Of a stretch of DNA of 42,545 nucleotides, positions 17,413-25,879 are shown piece after piece. The notes beneath the pieces were generated by a model. The model was not told where the DNA came from and made no database searches. It worked only from the letters and a program-made list of their open reading frames with translations. The stretch is from the NCBI GenBank assembly GCA_945861855.1, contig CAMAWG010000018.1:1-42545 (forward strand). The letters run 5' to 3'. Position numbers and translations under genes: made by a program. Each line of letters starts with the position of its first letter. Within the stretch, counting starts at the first letter, position 1. The DNA comes from Rhodoplanes serenus (GTDB lineage Bacteria; Pseudomonadota; Alphaproteobacteria; Rhizobiales; Xanthobacteraceae).

Positions 17413-18422
17413 GATCGTTTCTCTGCCGGATGAAGGGTGGCGGCACCCGTCGCCTCCCCATGCTTGTCCGGCTGGGCCCGCTTTTGACGCAGGCGCTCAG
17501 GGATGCCCATCAGCCCGGTCGGCAGGTAGAGGATCGTTGCGACGTAGACCACGCCGAGCACGTACTGCCACCACGGCACCAGCGTGCTGAGAAATTCGCG
17601 GAGACCGAACACGATGAAGGCACCGATGACGCCGCCAACAAGCGTACCCGCGCCGCCCAGCACTGCCATCAGCAGGGCGTCGACCGACGTGGTCAGAACG
17701 ACGTTCTCGGGACTGACGATGCCCGCGGTGTGCGCCCACAGCACGCCGGACAATCCGCCGAAGCCGCCGGCGATGATGAAGGCGATGTATTTGTGCAGCC
17801 AAGTGTTGTAGCCGAGGATTTGCATGCGCAGTTCGCGCTCGCGGATTCCCGCGAGGCTTCGCCCGAACGGCGAGCGGACCAACGTGTACATCAACAGCAA
17901 CGACACTACGAAGACGCCGAACACCAGGAAGAAGAATGTCATCTCGTTTGCGAGATCGAGGCCGCCGAACTTCGGCCGCTCCCGCAGGTTGATGCCGTTA
18001 TCGCCGCCGGTCAGCGAATTCCACCGGTAGGCCAGGCCCCACACGCATTGCCCGAGCGCCAGCGTGATCATCAGGAAATAGACGCCGGAGGCGCGGATGG
18101 CGAGCAGGCCGAACACTGCCGCGAGTGCCGCGCCAAGGAGGATTCCCATCAGCAGCACCAGCCAGAAGTCCCATCCCAACCCGAAATGATACTTGGTGGC
18201 GAAGATCGCGGTCGCATAGGCGCCGACGCCGAGATAGGCAGCCTGGCCGAGCGAGGCGAGGCCGGTGTAGCCCAGCAGGATGTCGAGGCTCATCACCAGG
18301 ATTGAGAACGCCAGGGCCCGCGTGACGAGCAGGATGACGAAGGAATTGGTGTTGGGCACGACCACTGCGATCGCGGCCAGCGCCACGATCACCATCAGGA
18401 TTTTGAGCGTGTGACTGCGCAT
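17409..18422 (-). CDS. livM: ABC transporter permease LivM (set 3)
   Basis: A 337-residue permease with about 9 membrane segments and the LivM pattern SLDILLGYTGLASLGQAAYLGVGAY, followed by an EAA-like loop (GIRERELRMQILGYNTW). ATG start 10 bases after livH. The C-terminal 30 residues are charged and lie in the cytoplasm. Confidence 0.9.
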   Translation of the reverse strand: MRSHTLKILMVIVALAAIAVVVPNTNSFVILLVTRALAFSILVMSLDILLGYTGLASLGQAAYLGVGAYATAIFATKYHFGLGWDFWLVLLMGILLGAALAAVFGLLAIRASGVYFLMITLALGQCVWGLAYRWNSLTGGDNGINLRERPKFGGLDLANEMTFFFLVFGVFVVSLLLMYTLVRSPFGRSLAGIRERELRMQILGYNTWLHKYIAFIIAGGFGGLSGVLWAHTAGIVSPENVVLTTSVDALLMAVLGGAGTLVGGVIGAFIVFGLREFLSTLVPWWQYVLGVVYVATILYLPTGLMGIPERLRQKRAQPDKHGEATGAATLHPAEKRS

Positions 18423-18432
18423 CGTCCGCCGT

Positions 18433-19293
18433 TCACTCTCGTCCGAACAATCCGGTCGGCTTGACCGCGAGGATCAACGCCATCGGCGCGTACAGCGTGA
18501 AGTAGGAAATCTCCGGGAACAGCGCCTTGCCGACGTTGTCGGCCAATCCGACGATCAGCGCGCCGATGGCGGCGCCGCCGAGGCTGCCCATGCCGCCGAT
18601 GATCACCACCGCGAACGCGATCGGCAACATCTCGAAATCGAGGCCCGGATAGATGCCGAGGAAGGCGCCGCCGATCACACCGCCCAGCGCCGCGAGGAAC
18701 GCGCCCAGCGAAAAGATCATCATCGAAATACGCGAAGTGTCGATGCCGACGCCGCGCGCCATCTGCGCGTCGTCGACGGTGGCGCGCACCTGCGCGCCGA
18801 TCCGGGTCTTCTCCATCACCAGCCACAGAACGAGACCGATGGCGAGCGCGATCGCGATCATGAAGACGCGATAGAGCGGCAGGAAGATCCCGCCGATCGA
18901 GATGGTCTGCGACAGCACCGCGGGCGGATTGATATCGAAGTTGTTGCCGCTCCAGATGTCGAGTGCGGCCTGCTGGAACAGGAAGGCGAAGCCGACCGTG
19001 AGAAGCACCTGGCGCAGCGGATCGAAACCGAGCTGCCGCAGGAAGATGCGCTCCATCGCGAGCCCGAGCACCGCGATGGTGAGCGCCGCGACCGGGATCG
19101 CCAGCAGCCACGAACCGGTGGTCCATATCACTGTGAGCGCGACATATCCGCCCAGCATGAAGTAGGAGCCGTGCGACAGATTGACGATGCGCATCACCCC
19201 GAAGATGAGCGAAAGACCGCTGCCGACCAGGAACAGCAATGCGCCGTAGGAAATGCCGTTGAAGGTCTGGGTCACCCAGAAATTCAGGTTCAA
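18433..19293 (-). CDS. livH: ABC transporter permease LivH (set 3)
   Basis: A 286-residue permease with about 8 membrane segments and the LivH pattern FGVMRIVNLSHGSYFMLGGY, plus the loop ATVDDAQMARGVGID. The start is taken as TTG at 19293, the only start codon close to the first membrane segment (NLNFWVTQTFNGISYG); a G-rich stretch about ten bases upstream may serve as the RBS. The frame is open a long way further upstream but without coding character. No binding-protein gene accompanies set 3; the next gene upstream is a dehydrogenase. Confidence 0.85.
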   Translation of the reverse strand: MNLNFWVTQTFNGISYGALLFLVGSGLSLIFGVMRIVNLSHGSYFMLGGYVALTVIWTTGSWLLAIPVAALTIAVLGLAMERIFLRQLGFDPLRQVLLTVGFAFLFQQAALDIWSGNNFDINPPAVLSQTISIGGIFLPLYRVFMIAIALAIGLVLWLVMEKTRIGAQVRATVDDAQMARGVGIDTSRISMMIFSLGAFLAALGGVIGGAFLGIYPGLDFEMLPIAFAVVIIGGMGSLGGAAIGALIVGLADNVGKALFPEISYFTLYAPMALILAVKPTGLFGRE

Positions 19294-19433
19294 TCCGGCC
19301 CATCCCCCCAAACCACTTGAACGAAGGTTGGGGCCAAGCTTACATGAGGTTGGGCAGGCTGTCAGCCCGTCCTGCCCCGCGGAGACCGGTACAATGCCGG
19401 ACGGCCCGCCGGTGCGGCGCGGTTCAGCGTCCG

Positions 19434-20339
19434 TCAGCGGGCCTTGCGCCGCTTGACCTTCGCCTGGGCCTCCAGCACGGCGCAGACCGCGGCGGTGTCG
19501 TCCTCGGCGTGGCCGCGTTTCAGCGCGGCGGCATAGACCGGCAGCGTCGCGGAAAACAGCGGGGTCGGCACGCGAATCTTCCTGGCGAAGTCGCCGATCA
19601 CGTCCATGTCCTTCTGCCACACCGAGCATTTCATGGTGACGTCGCTGTAGTCGTTCTTCACCATCATCGGCGCGCGAAGCTCGAACACCCGGGAATTTCC
19701 CGCGCCGTTGGAGATCATTTCGAAGATGATTTTCGGATCGAGCCCGGCCTTCATGCCCATCACCATGGCTTCGGCCGAGGCCACGTTGTTGATCGCGACC
19801 AGAAGGTTGGCGACGTATTTCATCCGGCTGCCGTTGCCGAAGGTGCCGACGTCGTACATTTTTCGCGAGAAGCCCGCGAACACCGGCTTGACCTTCGCCA
19901 CGGCTTTGGGATCGCCACTGGCGTAGATCACGAGGTCGCCGGTCCTGGCTTGCGAGCCCGTGCCGCTCACCGGGCAATCGAGCATCGTGTGGCCCGCGGC
20001 GCGCAGCGCCTTCTCGGCCTTCTCCTTGTCCTCGATGGTGAAGGTCGAGCATTCGGCGACGATCCGGGGCGGCAGGCCGGCCGCGGCGATGGCCTTCGCC
20101 GTGGCGATCAGCGCCTCGGGCTTGGGCAGGCTGGTGATGACGATGGGCACAGCCGCGGCGAGTGCCTTGGCATCGGCGGCGATCTCGACGCCGGCCTTGG
20201 CCAGTTCCTTGCGCTTGCCCGCATCGACGTCGAAACCGACCACCCGCCAGCCGGCCGCCAGCAGATTGCGCGAGAACGAGCCGCCCATGATGCCGAGCCC
20301 GATCACGCCGACCGTCTTGCTGGATTTTGCCGGGCTCAT
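19434..20339 (-). CDS. 3-hydroxyisobutyrate dehydrogenase-family oxidoreductase 1
   Basis: A 301-residue beta-hydroxyacid dehydrogenase. N-terminal Rossmann fold with GLGIMG (residues 14-19) followed by FDVDAGK, which points to NAD rather than NADP. The substrate motif is DCPVSGTGSQA (121-131) and the catalytic lysine is Lys174 in GSRMKYVANLL. Members oxidise 3-hydroxyisobutyrate, tartronate semialdehyde or related acids. The ATG at 20339 has ggggag seven bases upstream. It is divergent from a second, clearly different member of the same family, and lies upstream of the set 3 ABC operon on the same strand, 140 bp away. Confidence 0.85.
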   Translation of the reverse strand: MSPAKSSKTVGVIGLGIMGGSFSRNLLAAGWRVVGFDVDAGKRKELAKAGVEIAADAKALAAAVPIVITSLPKPEALIATAKAIAAAGLPPRIVAECSTFTIEDKEKAEKALRAAGHTMLDCPVSGTGSQARTGDLVIYASGDPKAVAKVKPVFAGFSRKMYDVGTFGNGSRMKYVANLLVAINNVASAEAMVMGMKAGLDPKIIFEMISNGAGNSRVFELRAPMMVKNDYSDVTMKCSVWQKDMDVIGDFARKIRVPTPLFSATLPVYAAALKRGHAEDDTAAVCAVLEAQAKVKRRKAR

Positions 20340-20385
20340 TCCGAACTCCCCTCGATGATCGGTGTCCACCGCTGGGGACACTAAC

Positions 20386-20420
20386 GCATGATACCGAAAA
20401 GTGGGAACCGGTTTTCGGTT
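20386..20420. repeat. Short palindromic repeat widespread in Rhizobiales
   Basis: The stretch gcatgataccgaaaagtggg continues into aaccggttttcgg, so that ccgaaaa pairs with ttttcgg around gtgggaaccgg. I recognise this as a copy of the gcatgatc-x-gaaaagtgggaaccggtttt family found between genes across Rhizobiales. The 3' part of this copy has decayed. It sits in the divergent promoter region of the two dehydrogenase genes. Confidence 0.65.
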
Positions 20421-20517
20421 GCCCACGCCGAGCGATGCGAGATGTATCAAGGTCCCGCATGCACTTTCGGGCCGGCGTTGGATCGCCTATCGTCCGTGCC
20501 GATTGCGGGAGAGCAGT

Positions 20518-21402
20518 ATGCACATCGGCATCGCCGGCATCGGAAACATGGGCGCGAACATCGGCGCGCGGCTGATGGAGGTCGGGCACAAGCTGACGGT
20601 CTGGAATCGCACCGCCGAGAAGACCAAGGTGCTGGCCGACGCCGGCGCCGCTGTTGTCAGGACTCCGGCGGAGCTGACGAACTCCGTCGAGGTCGTCATC
20701 AGCCTGCTGATCGATGCAACTGCGAGCGAAGCCGTGTATCACGGGCCGCAGGGCCTGCTTGCGGGCGCGACTTCCGGCAAGCTGTTCATCGAAATGGCGA
20801 CGGTGACGCCGGAGGCGCAGATCGCCCTGGCCGAAAAGGTGCGCGCCACGGGCGCGGCCTATGTCGAGTGCCCGGTGAGCGGCTCGCTCATTCCCGCGCG
20901 CGCGGGAAAGCTGCTCGGACTGATGGGCGCGGAACCCGCCGATGCGGTACGCGCCCGGCCTTTGCTTGAGCAGATTTGCCGGCGCGTCATGCACGCAGGT
21001 CCGGTCGGGTCCGGCGCCGTGCTCAAGCTCGCGGTCAACCTGCCGCTGATGATCTACTGGCAGGCGCTCGGCGAACAACTATCCCTGTGCAAGGATCTCA
21101 CCATCGATCCGAAGGAGCTTCTGGACTTCCTCTCCGAGACATCGGGCGCGGCCAATGTGCTCAAGCAGCGCATGCCGGGGATCGTGGCCAAGCTTAAGAA
21201 GGAGCCGTCGAGCCAGCGGACCTTCAACCTCGACGGCGGCATCAAGGACGTCAAGCAGATGCTGGCGGAAGGCCGGCGCCGCGGTCTCGACCTGCCGCTG
21301 CTGAAACAGACGCTGGCCTGCTACGAGGAGGCCAAGCGCAACGTCGGCGGCGACGATGAGGTTTCCAACGTCTCGGTCTACTGGGCCAATCGCGCCAAAT
21401 AA
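20518..21402 (+). CDS. 3-hydroxyisobutyrate dehydrogenase-family oxidoreductase 2
   Basis: A 294-residue beta-hydroxyacid dehydrogenase with GIGNMG at residues 7-12 and VWNRTAEKT after beta2, which suggests NADP preference. The substrate motif is ECPVSGSLIPARAG (117-130) and the catalytic lysine is Lys170 (SGAVLKLAVNLP). An RBS-like gggagag precedes the ATG. It is followed 30 bases later by the maleylacetoacetate isomerase-like gene, and the two probably form an operon. Confidence 0.85.
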   Translation: MHIGIAGIGNMGANIGARLMEVGHKLTVWNRTAEKTKVLADAGAAVVRTPAELTNSVEVVISLLIDATASEAVYHGPQGLLAGATSGKLFIEMATVTPEAQIALAEKVRATGAAYVECPVSGSLIPARAGKLLGLMGAEPADAVRARPLLEQICRRVMHAGPVGSGAVLKLAVNLPLMIYWQALGEQLSLCKDLTIDPKELLDFLSETSGAANVLKQRMPGIVAKLKKEPSSQRTFNLDGGIKDVKQMLAEGRRRGLDLPLLKQTLACYEEAKRNVGGDDEVSNVSVYWANRAK

Positions 21403-21432
21403 CAGACACGAATTTTCAGGGGAGGCGAAGCA

Positions 21433-22083
21433 ATGAAGTTTTTCTCGTTCTGGCGGTCGCTGGCGAGCTATCGCGTGCGCATCGCGATGAATCTGAAGGG
21501 CCTTACACCCGACGAGATCATCGACGTCAATCTCATGAAGGGCCAGCAGCGCGAGGAGGCCTTCCGCAAGGTCAATCCGATGATGGCGCTACCGGCGTTG
21601 ACCGACGGTGACGGACCCGCGCTGTTCGAATCGCTTGCCATCATCGAATATCTCGACGAGACCCATCCCAATCCGCCGCTTCTGCCGAAGGACCCGAAGG
21701 GCCGGGCGCGGGTGCGCGGCCTCGCACAGATTGTCGCCTGCGACTCGCATCCGCTGGTGGTGCCGCGGGTGCGCGAATATCTCGCGCATGAGTTCAAGTT
21801 CGACGAGGCGACCGTCATGAAATGGGCGCAGCACTGGCACGGCGCCGCGCTCGCCGCGCTCGAAATCAATCTCAGGGACAAGGCCACCGGCAAGCATGCC
21901 CACGGCGACCAGATCACCATCGCCGACATCTGCCTCGCCAGCCAGGGCGCGGGCGCGGGCTTCTTCAAGGTAGATCTAAGCCCGTTCCCCAACTTCAAGC
22001 GCGTCGTCGATGCCTGCATGCAGAACGACGCGTTCGCGCGGGCGCATCCGCTCAAGCAGCCCGGCGCTCCGGCGACGGTTTAG
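21433..22083 (+). CDS. maiA: Glutathione S-transferase, maleylacetoacetate (maleylpyruvate) isomerase-like
   Basis: A 216-residue zeta-class GST. The N-terminal thioredoxin domain opens FFSFWRSLASYRVRIAMNLKGL, matching the Ser-containing glutathione motif of maleylacetoacetate/maleylpyruvate isomerases, and the GSH-binding ALFESLAIIEYLDE follows. The C-terminal helical domain carries QITIADICLASQ. The enzyme would isomerise a cis ring-cleavage product to the trans form in homogentisate or gentisate degradation; FAH-family hydrolases act next, and one such gene is at 37086. RBS ggagg upstream of ATG. It converges with the LysR gene three bases away. Confidence 0.75.
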   Translation: MKFFSFWRSLASYRVRIAMNLKGLTPDEIIDVNLMKGQQREEAFRKVNPMMALPALTDGDGPALFESLAIIEYLDETHPNPPLLPKDPKGRARVRGLAQIVACDSHPLVVPRVREYLAHEFKFDEATVMKWAQHWHGAALAALEINLRDKATGKHAHGDQITIADICLASQGAGAGFFKVDLSPFPNFKRVVDACMQNDAFARAHPLKQPGAPATV

Positions 22084-22086
22084 ACG

Positions 22087-23058
22087 CTAACCCCGTGCAG
22101 CCGCGCGCCGTGGCCGCACCGGATAGACAGCGGGCGGGATCGTCTGCGCCCAAATGCCCTGGATGCGTGCGATCTCAGTCTCGAAGGCCTCCAGGAACAA
22201 TTGCGCCTGGGTCGAGAGCGTGCGCCGCGCCGGCGAGATCACCACGAAGTCGGCGATCATCGGCGGATCGTAGATCGGGCTGATCGTCCGTTCGGGCCTG
22301 TCGATGTCGGCGATGCAGATCAACCCCGACAGGATCGCCACCCAGTTGGAGCGCAGCACGAATTGCAGCGTGCCGATCATCGCATCCATCTCGATGATGT
22401 CGGCGACCTCGACGCCGTGAGTCTGGAAATAGATCTCGATGTTGCGGCGGCGGACATTGGCGCGGCCGGGCAGGATGATCTTGAGCGGCCCGCAATCCTT
22501 CAGCCGCACCGGCTCGAATGGCTTCAATCCGCGACGGGCGCTGGACACCAGCATCTCGCGGTCGCGCACCAGCAGGCGCGACCTCAGGCCGACGCGGCCC
22601 TCGAACGTCGGGACCACGGCGAAGTCGATCTCGTCGGCGAGCACCATGTCAACGAGCCCGCCGCTGTAGCCTTCGACGATATGCAGCCGCACGTCCGGGT
22701 AGCGCGGCACGAACTGTTCGAGCGTCGGCGCCAGCGCCGCCCGTGTCAGCGTCGGGATCAATCCGATGCGCAGGTCGCCGGAAACCCGCGTGGCAAATCC
22801 GCGCACCTCTTCGCTGGCATCGGCAAGCTGACCCACCGCCTCGATGCAGCGATTGTAGTAACGCTGGCCCGCAGGCGTAGGCTTCACGCCGGCCGCGGAG
22901 CGCTCGAACAGCCTGACCCCGAGCGTGCGTTCGGCCGCAGCTACATGCTGGGAAATGCCGGATTGGGTCGCGTTCTCGCGCGCCGCCGCGCGCGTGAACG
23001 AGCCTTCCTCGCAGACCGCGATGATGGCCCTGATCTGCCGGAGCGCGATTTCAGCCAT
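22087..23058 (-). CDS. LysR family transcriptional regulator
   Basis: A 323-residue LysR-type regulator. The N-terminal winged helix-turn-helix (residues 1-60, LRQIRAIIAVCEEGSFTRAA) is followed by a periplasmic-binding-like effector domain (from SGDLRIGLIPT). The C-terminal 25 residues are Arg/Pro-rich. It is divergent from the luciferase-like monooxygenase gene across 103 bp, the classic layout for a regulator controlling the facing operon. ATG start with agga upstream. Confidence 0.88.
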   Translation of the reverse strand: MAEIALRQIRAIIAVCEEGSFTRAAARENATQSGISQHVAAAERTLGVRLFERSAAGVKPTPAGQRYYNRCIEAVGQLADASEEVRGFATRVSGDLRIGLIPTLTRAALAPTLEQFVPRYPDVRLHIVEGYSGGLVDMVLADEIDFAVVPTFEGRVGLRSRLLVRDREMLVSSARRGLKPFEPVRLKDCGPLKIILPGRANVRRRNIEIYFQTHGVEVADIIEMDAMIGTLQFVLRSNWVAILSGLICIADIDRPERTISPIYDPPMIADFVVISPARRTLSTQAQLFLEAFETEIARIQGIWAQTIPPAVYPVRPRRAAARG

Positions 23059-23161
23059 TAGAAATCCTGATGCCTATTGCCAAGATATATTAATTCGTTT
23101 GTGGCTGCCACGGCCACTAGATTCGCGTGGATCGGCGCCCTCCGGCGCCGCGCGAGGCCAA
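23059..23161. promoter_or_regulatory. Divergent control region between LysR and monooxygenase genes
   Basis: This 103-bp gap has an AT-rich island (aagatatattaattcg, 23082-23097) that stands out in GC-rich surroundings. It is flanked by ttgcca (23077) and by tggctgccacggcca further on. I could not pick a convincing T-N11-A operator. The region is proposed as the LysR binding and promoter site from position alone. Confidence 0.35.
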
Positions 23162-24262
23162 ATGAAGCTCGGTTTCTTCACCATGCCGATCCACCCGCTG
23201 GACAAGGACTGGCGGACGTCGCTGCGCGAGGACCGCGAGGCCTTCATCCTCGCCGACCAGCTCGGCTTCACCGAGGGCTACGTCGGCGAGCACGCCACCG
23301 ACAAGGCGGAGAACATCACCTCGTGCATGGTGTTCATCGCCAGCCTGATCGACGCGACCAAGACCATCAAGCTTGGCACCGGCACGATCAACATGCCGAA
23401 CAATCACCCGGCGGCGGTCGCGGCCAACATCGCCATGCTCGACCACATGCTGGATGGGCGCTTCATCTTCGGCATCAGCCCGGGTGGCCTGCTCTCGGAC
23501 GCCGAGGCGTTCGGCAATCTCGACGCCGACCGCAACGCGATGTTCCTCGAAGCGATCAACTTCGTGCTGGCAATCTGGAGGCGCGAGCAGCCCTACAACC
23601 TCGAAGGCAAATACTGGTCGGTGAAGATCGAGCGGCAGTTCATGCCGGAGATCGGGCAGGGCTATCTGCCCAAACCCCTGCAACAACCGCATCCGCCGAT
23701 CGTCGTCACCGCGGTGGCGCCGTTCTCCAAGGGCGTGACGGAGGCCGCGGCGCGCGGCTGGGATCCGATCTCGGCGAATTTTTTGATGCCCGAGTGGGTC
23801 AAGAGCCATTGGCCGAAGTATGTCGAAGGTTGCCAGCGCGGGGGGCGGAAGGCCGATCCGGCGAACTGGCGCGTCGCCAAGAGCATATTCGTGGCCGACG
23901 ACGACAAGACCGCGGCGGCCTATGTGACCGACGCGAACAGCCCGTATCGCTACTACTACAGCCAGCTCTACACCAAGCTGAAGAAGGGCCGGCTCGAACT
24001 GTTCAAGACGCGGCGCGACCAGCCCGACAGCGAAGTCACGCTCGACGGCATCTGCAACGATCTGATCATCCATGGCTCGCCCGACAAGGTCGCCGACGAG
24101 ATCCTGAAATTCCGCGAGCAGGTCGGCGATTTCGGCACGCTGCTCTACGCCGGCAAGGACTGGCGCGATCCGGCGCTGGCGAAGCGCTCGATGACCTTGC
24201 TGGCCGAGAAGGTGCTGCCCAAGGTCAACGCCGCCATCAAGCCTGTCGCGAAAGCGTCGTGA
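23162..24262 (+). CDS. Luciferase-like (LLM class) flavin-dependent monooxygenase
   Basis: A 366-residue TIM-barrel protein of the bacterial luciferase family that would use reduced FMN or F420. Landmarks are MKLGFFTMPIHPL at the N-terminus, GFTEGYVGEHATDK, IKLGTGTINMPNNHPAAVAANIAMLDHMLDGRF, and GISPGGL. The start ATG at 23162 is favoured by gagg close upstream and by the family N-terminus. It overlaps the following D-2-hydroxyacid dehydrogenase gene by four bases (GTGA), so the two are co-translated, facing the LysR regulator. Substrate not evident. Confidence 0.85.
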   Translation: MKLGFFTMPIHPLDKDWRTSLREDREAFILADQLGFTEGYVGEHATDKAENITSCMVFIASLIDATKTIKLGTGTINMPNNHPAAVAANIAMLDHMLDGRFIFGISPGGLLSDAEAFGNLDADRNAMFLEAINFVLAIWRREQPYNLEGKYWSVKIERQFMPEIGQGYLPKPLQQPHPPIVVTAVAPFSKGVTEAAARGWDPISANFLMPEWVKSHWPKYVEGCQRGGRKADPANWRVAKSIFVADDDKTAAAYVTDANSPYRYYYSQLYTKLKKGRLELFKTRRDQPDSEVTLDGICNDLIIHGSPDKVADEILKFREQVGDFGTLLYAGKDWRDPALAKRSMTLLAEKVLPKVNAAIKPVAKAS

Positions 24263-25248
24263 GCCGGCCGCGCGTCGTCGTCACCCAGCCGATCGCCGAG
24301 AGCGCGCTGAAGCGGCTGCGCGAGGTCGCCGACGTCGAGGTCAATCCCGATTCCAGCCGCGTGCTGGCGAAGGACCGGCTGATCGAGGCGGTGAAGCGCT
24401 GCGATATCCTCATTTCGCTGCTGCACGACACCGTCGACCGCGACGTGCTCACCGCCAATCCGAAGCTCAAGGCGGTGTCGTCGATGAACATCACGCAGGA
24501 TCGCATCGATCTCGCGTCCGCGACCGAGTTGGGCATCCCGGTCACCAACATCCCGGCGATCGTCACCGACGCCACCGCCGACATCGGTTTCGGCCTGCTG
24601 CTCGCGGTCGCTCGCAACATCGCGCTGGGCGACAAGCTGTTTCGTGCGGGCGTCTATCCCGGCTCGCAGTCCAATCATCTGGCCGGCGCCGCCGTGACCG
24701 GCCGGACACTCGGCCTCGTCGGCTTCGGCCGCATCGGCCAGGCGATGGCGCGGCGCGGGCGCGGCTTCGATATGAAAATCATCTACGCCGATCCGCGCAG
24801 GCTTCCACCGGACCAGGAGGAAAAATTCGGCACGGACTATCGCAGCTTCGACGATCTTCTGCGCGAGGCCGATTTCGTCTCGCTGCATCCCCAGCTTTCG
24901 CCCGAGACGCGGCACCTGATGAGCGACCGGCAGTTTGCGCTGATGAAGCCCACGGCCTTCGTCATCAACACTTCGCGCGGCCCGGTGATCGACGAGGCGG
25001 CGCTGGTGCGCGCGCTGAAGGACAAGACGATCGCGGGCGCGGGGCTCGACGTCTACGAGCACGAGCCGCAGGTCTCGCCCGAGCTGGCGGCGATGCCGAA
25101 CGTGGTGCTGACCCCGCATCTCGGCAGCGCGGTGCTGACGCTGCGCGAAGGCATGGCGCACGTGGTGGTGGACAACACCATCGCGCTGATCGAGGGCAGG
25201 CCGCCGGTGAGCTGCCTCAATCCGCAGGTGCTGAAGAGGCTGTTCTGA
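24259..25248 (+). CDS. D-2-hydroxyacid dehydrogenase family protein 1
   Basis: A 329-residue NAD(P)-dependent enzyme of the GyaR/phosphoglycerate dehydrogenase family. The cofactor motif GFGRIG is at residues 155-160 and the catalytic triad is Arg240 (NTSRGPVIDE), Glu269 (YEHEP) and His287 (TPHLGSA). The GTG start at 24259 overlaps the monooxygenase stop; the much longer upstream open frame lies inside that gene and is not coding. Likely to reduce glyoxylate, hydroxypyruvate or another 2-oxoacid, or to oxidise the D-hydroxyacid. Confidence 0.88.
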   Translation: MSRPRVVVTQPIAESALKRLREVADVEVNPDSSRVLAKDRLIEAVKRCDILISLLHDTVDRDVLTANPKLKAVSSMNITQDRIDLASATELGIPVTNIPAIVTDATADIGFGLLLAVARNIALGDKLFRAGVYPGSQSNHLAGAAVTGRTLGLVGFGRIGQAMARRGRGFDMKIIYADPRRLPPDQEEKFGTDYRSFDDLLREADFVSLHPQLSPETRHLMSDRQFALMKPTAFVINTSRGPVIDEAALVRALKDKTIAGAGLDVYEHEPQVSPELAAMPNVVLTPHLGSAVLTLREGMAHVVVDNTIALIEGRPPVSCLNPQVLKRLF

Positions 25249-25364
25249 TTCGGTTTTCAAACAACCGGCGAAGCACAAGCCAACGCTCCGCCGCCCGTCG
25301 CCTTGGTTTTTCGGGCGGCCGGGGTGCCCGTATCCCTGTATTCCATTTCCCCTCTCGCGAGGGG

Positions 25365-25529
25365 TTGGAGCGCCGGGAGGCGCCGGAGAGCTTGCGAGGC
25401 TCCCCTTCACCGGCCTTGCGATCGGCCGGTGTCACGCGCCAAGATTCCGGGACCCAAGTAAGAGGGGGGTGGGGGTCCCGGGGCGCGCGGGCCCTCAGCG
25501 TGAGAGCCCTGCGCCTCCCGGCGCTCCAA
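25365..25529. repeat. Nested inverted repeat with 19-bp perfect arms
   Basis: The arm ttggagcgccgggaggcgc at 25365-25383 is repeated exactly, inverted, at 25511-25529. Within the 127-bp interior are two further perfect hairpins: caccggcc/ggccggtg (25408-25415 with 25424-25431) and ccgggaccc/gggtcccgg (25447-25455 with 25473-25481). The whole could fold into a long cruciform or a three-way RNA structure. No transposase-like frame lies inside. Confidence 0.8.
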
Positions 25530-25699
25530 CGCGGCGACATTGTCGGGCGCCGCACCCTGCTCCGTCATCCGACGCCGCGATCGACGACGCCCTCGATGAG
25601 CAAGGCGCGATGAAAATAAGTCCGCCGGAGCGAGCGGGGATAAGTGCGTTTTGCTGAGGAAAGTGCTCGATTCCGAAGCTGGCTGGCGTTGCGCAGGCT

Positions 25700-25864
25700 C
25701 GTGTCCCGGGCGAGCGGAGCGAGACCCGGGACCCCGGTTTCTTTCTTTATGTCGAGAGCAACCGGGGTCCGGGATCAGCGGTGCATCGCCATCAGGCGGC
25801 CTTCGGCCGCCGTGTACGCCGCCGCGAGGCGGCGGCTATGGCGCTGTACCGCGTCCGGGACACG
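25700..25864. repeat. Palindromic intergenic repeat, family C
   Basis: The outer arms cgtgtcccgg (25700-25709) and ccgggacacg (25855-25864) are inverted copies. Inside are ggaccccggtt/aaccggggtcc (25729-25739 with 25760-25770) and two short hairpins around ggcggccttcggccgcc and cgccgccgcgaggcggcgg. This mosaic of gtcccgg-type arms resembles elements common in Bradyrhizobium-type genomes. It ends 15 bases from the stop codon of the SDR gene. Confidence 0.75.
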
Positions 25865-25879
25865 CGGCTGAATATGCCG

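Larger units (their letters stand above)
25249..25879. other. 630-bp gene-free region rich in palindromes
   Basis: Short open frames here show no coding character. The region holds a small stem-loop at 25290-25319 (gccgcccg/cgggcggc, 14-base loop), the nested inverted repeat at 25365-25529, a less structured stretch (25530-25699), and the repeat at 25700-25864. It separates the plus-strand dehydrogenase gene from the end of a minus-strand operon. Confidence 0.7.

Noticed and set aside
18433-21078. An 881-codon open frame on the minus strand
   Set aside because: Only the last 286 codons encode LivH set 3. The upstream part overlaps two well-supported dehydrogenase genes in other frames and lacks any domain.
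23077-25248. A 723-codon open frame suggesting a fused protein
   Set aside because: The first part is a shadow of the luciferase-like gene; only the portion from 24259 encodes the D-2-hydroxyacid dehydrogenase.
25290-25319. Rho-independent terminator after the D-2-hydroxyacid dehydrogenase gene
   Set aside because: The T-run lies in the loop rather than after the stem, so it does not fit the standard form.
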